A DNA stretch of 23,250 nt, taken from contig CABUBX010000017.1 of assembly GCA_902489925.1 (NCBI GenBank), forward strand, positions 1 to 23,250. Reading direction: 5' to 3'. A program made the position numbers and the translations under genes. How positions within the stretch are numbered: position 1 is the stretch's first letter; every line of letters begins with the position of its first letter. Under the pieces are notes generated by a model. The model saw only the letters and a program-made list of their open reading frames with translations, did not search any database and had not been told where the DNA came from. Source of the stretch: an uncultured Lachnospiraceae bacterium. GTDB taxonomy: Bacteria; Bacillota; Clostridia; Lachnospirales; Lachnospiraceae. Positions 15,492-23,250 of this stretch are shown one piece after another.

Positions 15492-17352
15492 TTTCATCTA
15501 CCTGCATTTTCATTTGTATTTCTTCTCGGCTAAACATATGTCCCTTTTCAAGAATCTGCCGTGTTTCTTCTGTATATGTAATTGCCGGAATCACAATTGA
15601 AACACAAGTGCCCTCATCCGGCTCACTTTGCACCTTTAATCCATAATCCTTGCCGAAAAGAATCTGTATTCGATTATTGACATTAACAAGACCTACACCT
15701 GACCCATGCTTATGAACACGGCTGCTGTCTGTTAAAATCAACTCGGCGTCCTCTTGTTCCATACCGATGCCATTATCAATCACCGATAAAATAATCACAT
15801 CATCTTTTTTTCGTCCGGTAACCTTGATTTCACCACAATCATCCATACCACTGACACCATAATTAATAGCATTTTCCAAAATTGGCTGTAAAACAAGCTT
15901 GACAATACAGCAATCACAGACTTCATCATCCACATCAAAAACTACCGAAAAGGTGTTTTTATACCGCACTTTTTGTATATTCATATAGCTTTGCGCATGC
16001 TGAAGTTCATCTCTGATACTGATTACTGTACGCCCCTTTGACAAACTTATTCTAAAAAGCTTGGCAAGCTGGGAAATCATAAAAACAGCCTCATCATTGC
16101 GCTCTCCTTCAATCATCCATGTGATTGACTCCAACGTATTATATAGAAAATGAGGATTAATCTGGCTTTGCAATGCATCCAGCTCGCTTTTACGCCGCTC
16201 GGTCTGCTCAAGAACAATTTCCTTCATCAATAAGTCAATTTGCTCATACGATTTTTGTATAGAATATCCCAAATGTATAATTTCCTTTGAACCACCAATA
16301 TAAATTTCCGGCTTTTCACCGGCCTCGTAATCCACAACAGATTGATTCAGCTTTAATATCGGGCTGGATATACGTACAGAAACAACGCGATTAATACCCA
16401 CAAGCATCATTCCTGTCAAAAGCATCAGCATAATTACAAAATACTGCATATTCGTCATACCGTGTGTAAATGTTGAATACGGTACAACCCCGACAAGCTT
16501 CCATCCGGTATAGCTGATTGTATTAACAATAACTTTACGCCGACTGCCTTGAAAATTCTCATCATAAACACCATCTTTATACCCTGCAGCTGTCTCGCTG
16601 TTTTCTCCGCAGATTCCCCATTGAATCTGAGTCTGTCTGGGATGATAAATAATATTTCCCTGTCGGTCACACAGATAATAATACTGCCCATTATTAACAG
16701 CGTTTATTTTATTCATCATTCGGGAAATACTTGAATAATCCATATCAACAAGCAGCACACCCGACTGCGAATTTCCCTTATCTGTGATTTCTACAACACG
16801 GCTCAATGAAATAACCCAATAATATTTATAAAAAGCATCGTCAAAAAGATTTTGAATATGTGGGGTTGAAAAATGCATATTCTCCATTTCATGAATAGCC
16901 TGCTTGTACCAATCCTGACTTGTAATATCAGGGTCTTCCTTCTGAATTGCAATCGGTTCTGCTGCAATAAGGCTTCCGTAATTATTATAAACCGCAATAC
17001 TTCTTAAATTATCTCTGTTTGCTTCATATAAAAGATTCATGCCTCTTTGGATATCTTTATTTTGACTGGAAAAATCACTCTCTTTAATGATATTATAATA
17101 AACCGTATCTGATATCCGACGCATGCTCATCAGATAATCTTCAAGGTTCTCTCCTGTCTGTTCCATTAACTTTTGTGTACTCTGGGTGATTTCCTCTCTC
17201 GATGCCGCTGAAAATCTAAAATACATAACAACACCTAAGATAAGCATAATCGAAATTGAAATTACCGAAAGTGTAAACATAACCGTTGACTGCATTCCCA
17301 TCGGCCTCATTTGCTTTAACCGACAATCCCATTTATTTTTCACGTTCTCCAT
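15478..17352 (-). CDS. YesM-type sensor histidine kinase with dCache-like extracellular domain
   Basis: 624 residues from the ATG at 17352. It has a first membrane helix at ~22-45, an extracellular dCache-like domain (~55-300, with VLLVDMDYSSISRMM and YYYLCDRQGNIIYHP), a second helix at ~302-323, a HAMP region (~324-378), then a His_kinase domain with the phospho-acceptor H401 in QSQINPHFLYNTLESI. The ATPase has N box LENAINYG, G1 DNGIGM and G2 GSGVGLVNVNNRI. All catalytic motifs are intact. The open frame extends upstream to 17445, deep inside the regulator gene. I chose the ATG that overlaps that gene by 20 bp, though its ribosome site (CGGAG) is close; an ATG at 17310 is an alternative. 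It lies between its regulator and two binding proteins in one operon. Confidence 0.92.
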   Translation of the reverse strand: MENVKNKWDCRLKQMRPMGMQSTVMFTLSVISISIMLILGVVMYFRFSAASREEITQSTQKLMEQTGENLEDYLMSMRRISDTVYYNIIKESDFSSQNKDIQRGMNLLYEANRDNLRSIAVYNNYGSLIAAEPIAIQKEDPDITSQDWYKQAIHEMENMHFSTPHIQNLFDDAFYKYYWVISLSRVVEITDKGNSQSGVLLVDMDYSSISRMMNKINAVNNGQYYYLCDRQGNIIYHPRQTQIQWGICGENSETAAGYKDGVYDENFQGSRRKVIVNTISYTGWKLVGVVPYSTFTHGMTNMQYFVIMLMLLTGMMLVGINRVVSVRISSPILKLNQSVVDYEAGEKPEIYIGGSKEIIHLGYSIQKSYEQIDLLMKEIVLEQTERRKSELDALQSQINPHFLYNTLESITWMIEGERNDEAVFMISQLAKLFRISLSKGRTVISIRDELQHAQSYMNIQKVRYKNTFSVVFDVDDEVCDCCIVKLVLQPILENAINYGVSGMDDCGEIKVTGRKKDDVIILSVIDNGIGMEQEDAELILTDSSRVHKHGSGVGLVNVNNRIQILFGKDYGLKVQSEPDEGTCVSIVIPAITYTEETRQILEKGHMFSREEIQMKMQVDENEKS

Positions 17353-18943
17353 ACTCCGTTCTATATTTTGAAGGGGACACTCCAAACCGCCGTTTAAAAA
17401 CATAACTAAAATAGTTAGGGTCTGCGTACCCAACGCTTTTTGCAATCATATAACTTTTTTCGTTTGTTTCAAGCAAGCGTCTTGCTGCCTGATCCATACG
17501 GTAATCTGTCAAATAACCGATAAATGATTTTCCCGTTTCTTTTTTAAAAACAGTTGAAAAATAAGCATTTGAAACACCAAGCGCCTCACATATACGATCC
17601 AGCGACAATTCTTCATCGGCATAGTGGCTCTGAACATAATCCTGAGCCTTTGAAACAAAAGATTTTGTTGTTTTATTCCGCGCATTAATCAAAGCCTCAT
17701 GAAACGATAACCCTGTCTTCGAAAGTCGCCTTTTCAGCGTTTCAGGATCCATTCCCATCATGTTTCCATAAATTTCCCGCATATCGCCGCTCAAATTCTT
17801 CTCCGTAATATCGTTATTTGCCGCAAATCTGTAAAGTGCACTGGCCAATTCCATGATATCTAACTGATGCTGCTGCAACGACTTTGAAGGCACAAAAACG
17901 TGCTGCATATAATCATCGACCGCCGCTTCAATATCCTCTTTTGTGCCAAGGCGTATACTTTTAAAAAGCTGGGCCAGACACACTTCATGATCTGCTTCTG
18001 TTTTTTCCGGTTTAACCGGTGAAATTTCGTCAATATTAATTGCTTTCCCAGCACCATAAATAACTCTGTAAGAGACAGCCTCCCGCGCACCGTTATAGGA
18101 ATTTGATAGTTCAAGCACATTTTCACAGACTGCACCAATACCGATGGTTACAATTGCACCAATCATTCTTCGTACATACCTGCAAAAACGGTCGCACTCA
18201 TCGGTGACCTCTGTCACCTCGCCTGCTTCCCTAAGCTGGGCAATCATCACGGTCTTACCAAGATAAGAAAAAAATCTGGCAGACCAAAGATTCCCAAAAT
18301 ACTCTCTCGCCTGCTTCTCTACCGATGTCGCCAAAAGCAGCGGATTCATATTTTCCGGTATATTTCTTTCTGACGTATGAATGACCAGACAGACAAAATA
18401 CGGTCCTTGAAAATCAATCTGATAGTCATGCAAATACCTTTCAAGTTCATCTTCCTGAATACGGCCTTCGATTAGCGTTGTATAAAAATTCGTGCGAAGC
18501 AGCAGTAAAGATTCCATATAATACTGCTTTAGTATTTCCGTATCTCTTTTTTCACTGATTTCTTTATCTAATTTTTCCCTGACCTTTGAAAATACATTTG
18601 AAAGTTCCACCGAATTAACCGGTTTTAATATATATTCTTCAACCTCAAGATGCACTGCTGCTTTCGCATATTCAAACTCATCAAAACCTGTAAAAATCAA
18701 TAATTTTGTTGCCGGATATTCCTCTTTAATTCGGCGTGCCAGTTCCATACCATCCATATAAGGCATCTTAATATCGGTCATAACCACATCCGGCTGAAAT
18801 TTCTCAACCAACTCCAAAGCTTTGATACCATTGCCAGCATAGCCAATGACAGAAAATCCAATCGCCTCCCAATTGACTTTTTTCATAATAACCTGAATAA
18901 CATCTTCTTCGTCATCAACTAAAAGTACTGTATATTTATCCAT
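17333..18943 (-). CDS. YesN-type response regulator with AraC DNA-binding domain
   Basis: 536 residues. The receiver domain (1-~125) has acidic pocket D10-D11, phospho-acceptor D57 (MTDIKMP), T85 and K107 (LKPVN), all intact. A long middle region (~130-420) with no motif I can assign is typical of the YesN group. The C-terminal AraC domain (~430-532) has both helix-turn-helix parts: LSLDRICEALGVSNAYFSTV and a second from YMIAKSVGYADPNYFSYVFK. Start is ATG with GGGGT 8 bases upstream. It is the first gene of its operon, behind its own extended -10 promoter (18974-18982), overlaps the kinase gene and directly follows the mglC terminator. The likely target is the mgl operon, or its own; this is inferred from neighbourhood. 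Confidence 0.93.
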   Translation of the reverse strand: MDKYTVLLVDDEEDVIQVIMKKVNWEAIGFSVIGYAGNGIKALELVEKFQPDVVMTDIKMPYMDGMELARRIKEEYPATKLLIFTGFDEFEYAKAAVHLEVEEYILKPVNSVELSNVFSKVREKLDKEISEKRDTEILKQYYMESLLLLRTNFYTTLIEGRIQEDELERYLHDYQIDFQGPYFVCLVIHTSERNIPENMNPLLLATSVEKQAREYFGNLWSARFFSYLGKTVMIAQLREAGEVTEVTDECDRFCRYVRRMIGAIVTIGIGAVCENVLELSNSYNGAREAVSYRVIYGAGKAINIDEISPVKPEKTEADHEVCLAQLFKSIRLGTKEDIEAAVDDYMQHVFVPSKSLQQHQLDIMELASALYRFAANNDITEKNLSGDMREIYGNMMGMDPETLKRRLSKTGLSFHEALINARNKTTKSFVSKAQDYVQSHYADEELSLDRICEALGVSNAYFSTVFKKETGKSFIGYLTDYRMDQAARRLLETNEKSYMIAKSVGYADPNYFSYVFKRRFGVSPSKYRTEYGEREK

Positions 18944-18957
18944 TTTCGCTACCCCTA

Positions 18958-18970
18958 TGTAAACTTTTCA
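18958..18970. promoter_or_regulatory. Imperfect inverted repeat at the regulator promoter (weak operator candidate)
   Basis: TGTAAACTTTTCA reads almost the same on the other strand (TGAAAAGTTTACA). It resembles a CcpA cre site with one base missing and lies at the predicted start of transcription, where binding would repress. The match to the cre consensus is poor, so this is only a candidate. Confidence 0.2.
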
Positions 18971-18973
18971 TAT

Positions 18974-18982
18974 ATTATATCA
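18974..18982 (-). promoter_or_regulatory. Extended -10 promoter of the regulator-kinase operon
   Basis: On the minus strand TGATATAAT gives a perfect TATAAT with the TGn extension. No good -35 is present, as expected for this class: the place is taken by the T run of the mglC terminator. Transcription should begin near 18967. Confidence 0.55.
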
Positions 18983-18992
18983 GAATTTTACA

Positions 18993-19027
18993 ATAAAAAA
19001 AAGGTCGGATGTCAAAATCCGACCTTT
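18993..19027 (-). terminator. Strong terminator after mglC
   Basis: On the minus strand an 11-bp perfect stem (AAAGGTCGGAT with ATCCGACCTTT) with a 6-base loop is followed by a run of eight or more T. It separates the transporter operon from the sensor operon. Confidence 0.9.
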
Positions 19028-19038
19028 GAGCGTCTATG

Positions 19039-20694
19039 CTATTTTTTCTGAACATATTTCAGACAGTCAAGCATTACTGCGATGAGGATAATAATACCTG
19101 AGAATACGAACTGAAGGTTTGCATCAATACCAAGAATAGTGAGGGAATATGTCAATGCTGTAAAAATAATTACGCCGACAACAACACCTGAAATCTTACC
19201 GATACCACCTGTGAAGGATACACCACCAACAACGCAGGCTGCGATGGCATCCATCTCCCAGCCCTGTCCATAAGCTGCTGAACCTGAACCAAACATTCTC
19301 GCACACTCAAGCCATGAACCAAATCCATATAAAATACCTGCAAGAACGAATGCGCCGACAGTAACTTTAAATACAGAGATACCTGAAACAGCTGCCGCCT
19401 CCGGATTGCCGCCGACAGCATATAAGTTTTTACCAAATGTTGTTTTATTCCAGATGAACCATACAATTGCGATAGCTGCAACGGCCCATATAATAATTGT
19501 TGGGAATCCGTTGAGTTTAGGAATAATCATATTTGGAATTGTTGATTCAATAGCACCGAAGGATACACCCTTTGTTGCGTAAGTCATAAGACCGAAAATA
19601 ACAAGCATATTCGCCATTGTTGAAATAAATGGATGCATCTTAAACTTGGCTGTAAAGAAACCTGCAATCGTTGTAAAAATTGTACATAAAAGAATACACA
19701 TTACAAGCGCAAGTATAATTCTGCCGACAACCGGAACACCGCTAAAGTCAAATACATGACCAAATACGGAACCTGTATTTGGACCCTGATGCATAATGAT
19801 TGTTGCTGCAGTAATGCCCATACCAACCATACGACCGATAGAAAGGTCAGTACCTGTAAGAAGAATCAGACCTGCAACACCAAGCGCAAGAAACATTCTA
19901 GGTGATGCCTGCTGGAAAATATTTAAAATATTATTGTATGTAAGCAGTTTTGTATTCTTCACTACAGGTGCAAGAATACAAAGAGCGATGAAAACAATAA
20001 TGATTGCGATATACAGACCGTTCTGAAGAAGGAAGTTTCTTAAATTAAATGTATATTTATAATTTTCCCACTTCTGTGCTCTCATCTCCATGAATGTAAA
20101 TTTTGACATTCTTAAAAGGTCAATGAGATGATATCTGTAATTAAATGCTGCATGGCGTCTGTCTTTAATCTGCTGTAAATCTTTATCAAGTTCCACCTTT
20201 GCATCAAAACGTCTGTTTTTATAGACATATTTCTCATCTTTAATTTCCTGATGGTCTGAAAGCTTTGCCATTGCCGCCTGATGTTCTTTTTCAAGCTCTG
20301 CCAGTTTCTTTTTATATTTTTCCTTAGCCTCTGCTTTTTCTTCGGCACAACTTTGCTTTACAGGCACCAAATACTCTTTATCAAAATGTGCTTTCATGTA
20401 ATTTTCAGCATCTGCTATAAGCTTAGAAATTTCATCTTTGTTCTTTGCCTCAACAGCCTTTGCCTTTTCAATTTCTTTACGCACTGCGGCAATTCGGTTA
20501 GCCTTCTCATCTTTTGTGAGTGTACGCTCTTTTTTAATATTATCAACTTCATTTTGCAAAGCAATGACTTTATCTGTACCGTCTACTCTGAGACTGTCAA
20601 TCTTTGCCTGAATTTTACCAACATAGTCTTCGATTGGCTGGCGCAGCTTTATTTCCTGCTCAGCCGTAAGAATCTTACTGTTTGCCATATTCAT
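19039..20694 (-). CDS. mglC: Galactose-type ABC transporter permease with long N-terminal helical extension
   Basis: 551 residues, against about 336 for E. coli MglC. The C-terminal ~325 residues are a normal BPD_transp_2 permease. They have a first helix at ~225-246, LALGVAGLILLTGTDLSIGRMVG, the coupling-helix region TTFGKNLYAVGGNPEAAAVSGI and a last helix before KYVQKK. The first ~215 residues are soluble, rich in Lys, Glu, Asp and Ala with heptad-like spacing (about 10-150) and ending in an aromatic/basic stretch (RRHAAFNYRYHLIDLLRMSK). With no signal sequence they should lie in the cytosol next to the ATPase. Of the possible starts, ATG 20694 follows GAGGGAG by 4 bases; TTG 20697 and ATG 20688 are alternatives. 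It is 13 bp after mglA, in one operon. Confidence 0.9.
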   Translation of the reverse strand: MNMANSKILTAEQEIKLRQPIEDYVGKIQAKIDSLRVDGTDKVIALQNEVDNIKKERTLTKDEKANRIAAVRKEIEKAKAVEAKNKDEISKLIADAENYMKAHFDKEYLVPVKQSCAEEKAEAKEKYKKKLAELEKEHQAAMAKLSDHQEIKDEKYVYKNRRFDAKVELDKDLQQIKDRRHAAFNYRYHLIDLLRMSKFTFMEMRAQKWENYKYTFNLRNFLLQNGLYIAIIIVFIALCILAPVVKNTKLLTYNNILNIFQQASPRMFLALGVAGLILLTGTDLSIGRMVGMGITAATIIMHQGPNTGSVFGHVFDFSGVPVVGRIILALVMCILLCTIFTTIAGFFTAKFKMHPFISTMANMLVIFGLMTYATKGVSFGAIESTIPNMIIPKLNGFPTIIIWAVAAIAIVWFIWNKTTFGKNLYAVGGNPEAAAVSGISVFKVTVGAFVLAGILYGFGSWLECARMFGSGSAAYGQGWEMDAIAACVVGGVSFTGGIGKISGVVVGVIIFTALTYSLTILGIDANLQFVFSGIIILIAVMLDCLKYVQKK

Positions 20695-20707
20695 CAATCT
20701 CCCTCAT

Positions 20708-22216
20708 TTATAGGTATTTTGCACTGAGTCTTAAAAGTTCTTCCTGATTTGTTTCCTTTGTCTCAACAATACCGGCAAGACGTCCATTGGACATGACACC
20801 GATACGATTTGTAATACCGAGAATTTCCGGCATTTCCGATGAAACAACAATAATTGTTTTTCCCTGCTTAGCCATCTCAATAATCAGCTCATAAATTTCA
20901 TATTTAGCGCCGACATCAATACCTCTTGTAGGCTCATCCATCATAAATACCTTTGGTTCTCTTTCAAGCCATTTACCAAAAATAACCTTCTGTTGGTTAC
21001 CGCCGGAAAGACTGGAAATCATATCATCCGGTCCCATACATTTTGTATGCATGACTTTTATTTCTTTTGCTGTCGCTTTTGTCATCTTGGTATCCGAGAG
21101 TGCCAACCCCGACTTATACTTATTCAAATTGGCAATTGTCGTATTAAAAGTCAAATCGCCTTTTAAGAAAAGTCCGTTTGCCTTACGTTCCTCGGTAATC
21201 ATCGCAAAGCCGTGTTCCATCGCTTCTTTTGCACTTGTAAAGTTCATCAAATGATTATTGAAATAAACACGTCCTGCAGCTCTTGTTCGAACACCGAAAA
21301 TCGTCTCTAAAAGTTCTGTACGTCCCGCACCGACAAGACCGTAAAGTCCGAAAATTTCTCCCTGTCTTACATCGAAAGAAATGTCCTGAAGATGAGGTTC
21401 GTATTTTGTTGATAAATGCTTAACAGACAAAACAACATCCTTCGGCTGATTGTCCACCGGAGGGAATCTATTGTCAAGAGAACGGCCAACCATAGCCGAA
21501 ATCAATTCATTCATATTTGTATCTTCTGAGCGCTTTGTCATAACGAGATTACCATCTCGAAGCACCGATATATCATCACAGATTTCAAAAATTTCATCCA
21601 TCTTGTGAGAAATATAAATCAGGGAAATACCCTGTGATTTTAACATACGCATCATTTCAAAGAGCTTATTAACCTCCTGAACATTCAGTGAGGATGTCGG
21701 CTCATCTAAAACGATGACCTTTGAATTATACGAGATTGCTTTTGCAATTTCACACATCTGTCTCTGAGAAACAGACATATTCCGCATTGGCTGAGTCAAA
21801 TTGACTGTCATACCAAGCTTTCTAAAAAGCTCTGAAGCTTCTTTTTTCATTCTGCCTTCATCGACAACACCAACAGAATTAATCGGATAACGTCCGAGAA
21901 ACAGATTATCAATAACGTTTCTCTCAAGACACTGATTTAATTCCTGATGCACCATCGCGATACCATTTTCCAACGCATCTTTTGGTCCTGAGAAGCTCAC
22001 TTCCTTGCCGTCGAGGAAGATTGTTCCTTCATCTTTCTGATAAGTACCGAAAAGACACTTCATCATTGTTGACTTACCGGCACCATTTTCTCCCATCAGA
22101 CCCATGACCGTACCTTTTCTCACATCAAGATTGATATGATCAAGTACTCTGTTACGTCCGAATGACTTACTCATGCCGCGTATTGATAAGACAACATCAT
22201 CTTTCTTATCTGCCAT
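20708..22216 (-). CDS. mglA: Galactose/methyl-galactoside-type ABC transporter ATPase
   Basis: 502 residues, normal for the fused two-domain CUT2 (ribose/galactose/xylose) ATPases. Domain 1 has Walker A GENGAGKST (42-50), signature MSVSQRQMCEIAKA and Walker B VIVLDEPTSSL. Domain 2 has the degenerate Walker A GLVGAGRTEL usual in this class, signature LSGGNQQKVIFGKWL and Walker B VFMMDEPTRGID. It powers sugar import with MglC at the cytosolic face. AGGGG lies 8 bases before the ATG. A terminator stands between mglB and this gene, so it is probably made at a lower level than the binding protein by partial read-through; no separate promoter is evident. The sugar (galactose or glucose rather than ribose or xylose) is inferred from the neighbouring MglB-like proteins. 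Confidence 0.93.
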   Translation of the reverse strand: MADKKDDVVLSIRGMSKSFGRNRVLDHINLDVRKGTVMGLMGENGAGKSTMMKCLFGTYQKDEGTIFLDGKEVSFSGPKDALENGIAMVHQELNQCLERNVIDNLFLGRYPINSVGVVDEGRMKKEASELFRKLGMTVNLTQPMRNMSVSQRQMCEIAKAISYNSKVIVLDEPTSSLNVQEVNKLFEMMRMLKSQGISLIYISHKMDEIFEICDDISVLRDGNLVMTKRSEDTNMNELISAMVGRSLDNRFPPVDNQPKDVVLSVKHLSTKYEPHLQDISFDVRQGEIFGLYGLVGAGRTELLETIFGVRTRAAGRVYFNNHLMNFTSAKEAMEHGFAMITEERKANGLFLKGDLTFNTTIANLNKYKSGLALSDTKMTKATAKEIKVMHTKCMGPDDMISSLSGGNQQKVIFGKWLEREPKVFMMDEPTRGIDVGAKYEIYELIIEMAKQGKTIIVVSSEMPEILGITNRIGVMSNGRLAGIVETKETNQEELLRLSAKYL

Positions 22217-22257
22217 GATTCTTACCCCTATTTAAGTATGCTGTTTTTCAAGTTTCC

Positions 22258-22299
22258 AAAAAAAATAGGTTACCGGGGAGAGTTTCTCCCCGATAGCCT
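22258..22299 (-). terminator. Intercistronic terminator/attenuator between mglB and mglA
   Basis: On the minus strand AGGCTATCGGGGAG pairs with CTCCCCGGTAACCT (14 positions, one mismatch and one wobble), loop of five, then a run of eight T. It starts 19 bases after the mglB stop. In binding-protein-dependent transport operons such a structure usually leaves excess binding protein over ATPase and permease. Confidence 0.88.
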
Positions 22300-22318
22300 G
22301 CTTTAACTTCAATAATGA

Positions 22319-23250
22319 TTACTGACTAAGTAATGCTGTATAGGAAGCTGCGTTATCTGTTTTAACCATATTGATTGCGAAAGCATCATATTCGCTTGGA
22401 TTTCCAAGACGGTTTACGATATTAGACTCAGTCTGTCCATCACCACCGATGTATTCAACCTGAAGGTTAAGAATATCATCGTAGTTTTCAAGAAGCGGCT
22501 GATATGTTGCACTTAAGAAGTTATCTGCTGAGTTGTAGATGTTCAGCCATACTTTCTTTGTTGGATGTGCACTTGCATCAAGCTGTTTTGAAACAGGCTC
22601 ATAAATCTTTGTTGAATCTGTGAAATCCTGATAGTTATCAGATGTTACAGCAACATTTAATGCGTAGTAAGAACGCTGTTCTTCATTGTATGTAAATACA
22701 TCCGGTGTAAGTACATTGCCTGCATCGTCAGCTGTACCGATACCTGTATCAATATCTACACCGTCAAGTGCATTACGAAGTACACGAAGTGTTAAGTAAG
22801 CTTGAACGTCAGCATGCTGGCTGATTGTTCCGCCGTAACCTTCTGCAATTGCTGCTACAGCATCGCTGTTTGCATCATAACCAAATGTAGGTACTTTATT
22901 GTCTTTTGACCATGCATTAAACATTGACATACCCATACCATCATTATTAGAAACAACAACATCAATCTGGTCACCAAATGATGATGTCCATGTACCGATT
23001 GTGTTACCTGCTGTCGCTGCATCCCATGTAGCACCTGCAGAGTTCTTCATTTCCTGAGAAGCAAGTTCACGAACTGTGTATGTCTTTCCATTAACTTCGA
23101 GTGTACCATCTTTAACAACTGCAGATGAACCGTCTGCATTTGTTCCAACAGGCTCACTATTGATTGCGCCATCTTTATCTACACCTGTATCAAGGGCTTT
23201 ACGAACACCTCTTGTACGTGCGATAGAATCATTGTGGCCGATATCACCGA
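22319..23250 (-). CDS. mglB: Galactose-type substrate-binding protein, C-terminal part (cut by window edge)
   Basis: The frame is open from the stop at 22319 to the window end (309 residues); the internal ATG at 23050 is not the start. The visible part runs from the centre of a MglB-like fold: GHNDSIARTRG (as GHPDAEART in E. coli), ATWDAATAGN with the stacking Trp, VVVSNNDGMGMSMFNAW (as ANNDAMAMG), TFGYDANSDAV with the ligand Asp, and GGTISQHADVQAYL. Two features depart from MglB. About 45 residues rich in Gly, Asp, Asn and Val (coding 23050-23185) lie between the GHND and TWDAA motifs. After the normal end, 77 residues (coding 22322-22552) resemble a binding-protein N-lobe. It is first in the operon, ahead of the attenuator and mglAC, so it should be the transport binding protein. 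The signal peptide is out of view. Confidence 0.88.
   Translation of the reverse strand, partial: GDIGHNDSIARTRGVRKALDTGVDKDGAINSEPVGTNADGSSAVVKDGTLEVNGKTYTVRELASQEMKNSAGATWDAATAGNTIGTWTSSFGDQIDVVVSNNDGMGMSMFNAWSKDNKVPTFGYDANSDAVAAIAEGYGGTISQHADVQAYLTLRVLRNALDGVDIDTGIGTADDAGNVLTPDVFTYNEEQRSYYALNVAVTSDNYQDFTDSTKIYEPVSKQLDASAHPTKKVWLNIYNSADNFLSATYQPLLENYDDILNLQVEYIGGDGQTESNIVNRLGNPSEYDAFAINMVKTDNAASYTALLSQ

Noticed and set aside
20281..20727. Plus-strand frame of 148 codons, Phe- and Cys-rich.
   Set aside because: It is the antisense of the Lys/Glu-rich extension of MglC. Its apparent hydrophobicity comes from complementing AAA and GAA codons.
22319..23050. A separate 243-residue gene starting at the ATG at 23050.
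   Set aside because: The frame stays open upstream to the window edge and encodes conserved MglB motifs (GHND...ART) there, so this ATG is internal.

Overview
The window looks like chromosomal DNA from a low-to-moderate GC anaerobic Firmicute, most likely a Lachnospiraceae-type clostridium. This rests on gene content and style: AAGGAGG-type ribosome sites, some TTG/GTG starts, a Bacillus-type LexA box, YesM/YesN-type two-component proteins and a galactose-type ABC transporter. I see no rRNA, tRNA, CRISPR array or intact mobile element. All but one of the genes read on the minus strand; only the AraC-family regulator reads on plus.

Region 1 (1-7800) is housekeeping. It holds the 5' end of rsmE, then prmA, a secreted coiled-coil M23 peptidase with its own promoter and terminator, and uvrB-uvrA as a DNA-repair operon. 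A sigma-A promoter sits in front of uvrB with a perfect palindromic LexA box over the predicted start of transcription.

Region 2 (7800-13480) is accessory. A 78-residue membrane protein has its own promoter and terminator. An operon encodes a large membrane protein with an alpha/beta-hydrolase domain plus a multi-pass membrane domain, followed by an FMN/4Fe-4S/FAD enoate-reductase-like enzyme. A cupin-AraC regulator is transcribed divergently from it. Two direct repeats 22 bp apart in the divergent intergenic region are good candidates for the operator. The reductase lacks the segment that carries the usual active-site tyrosine, so its substrate is open.

Region 3 (13480-23250) is a sugar uptake and sensing block. 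In transcription order it holds a galactose-type substrate-binding protein (cut by the window edge), a terminator or attenuator, the ATPase mglA, the permease mglC and a strong terminator. A second promoter then drives a YesN-like response regulator, a YesM-like histidine kinase, a membrane-anchored binding protein and a MglB-like lipoprotein. The simplest model is that the last two bind sugar outside the cell and feed the kinase, which sets expression of the transporter; this is inference.

Three oddities stand out in region 3. The permease carries about 215 extra N-terminal residues, highly charged and helical. The transport binding protein ends in what looks like a partial second copy of a binding-protein N-lobe. 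The two sensory binding proteins differ in anchoring and in conservation of sugar ligands.
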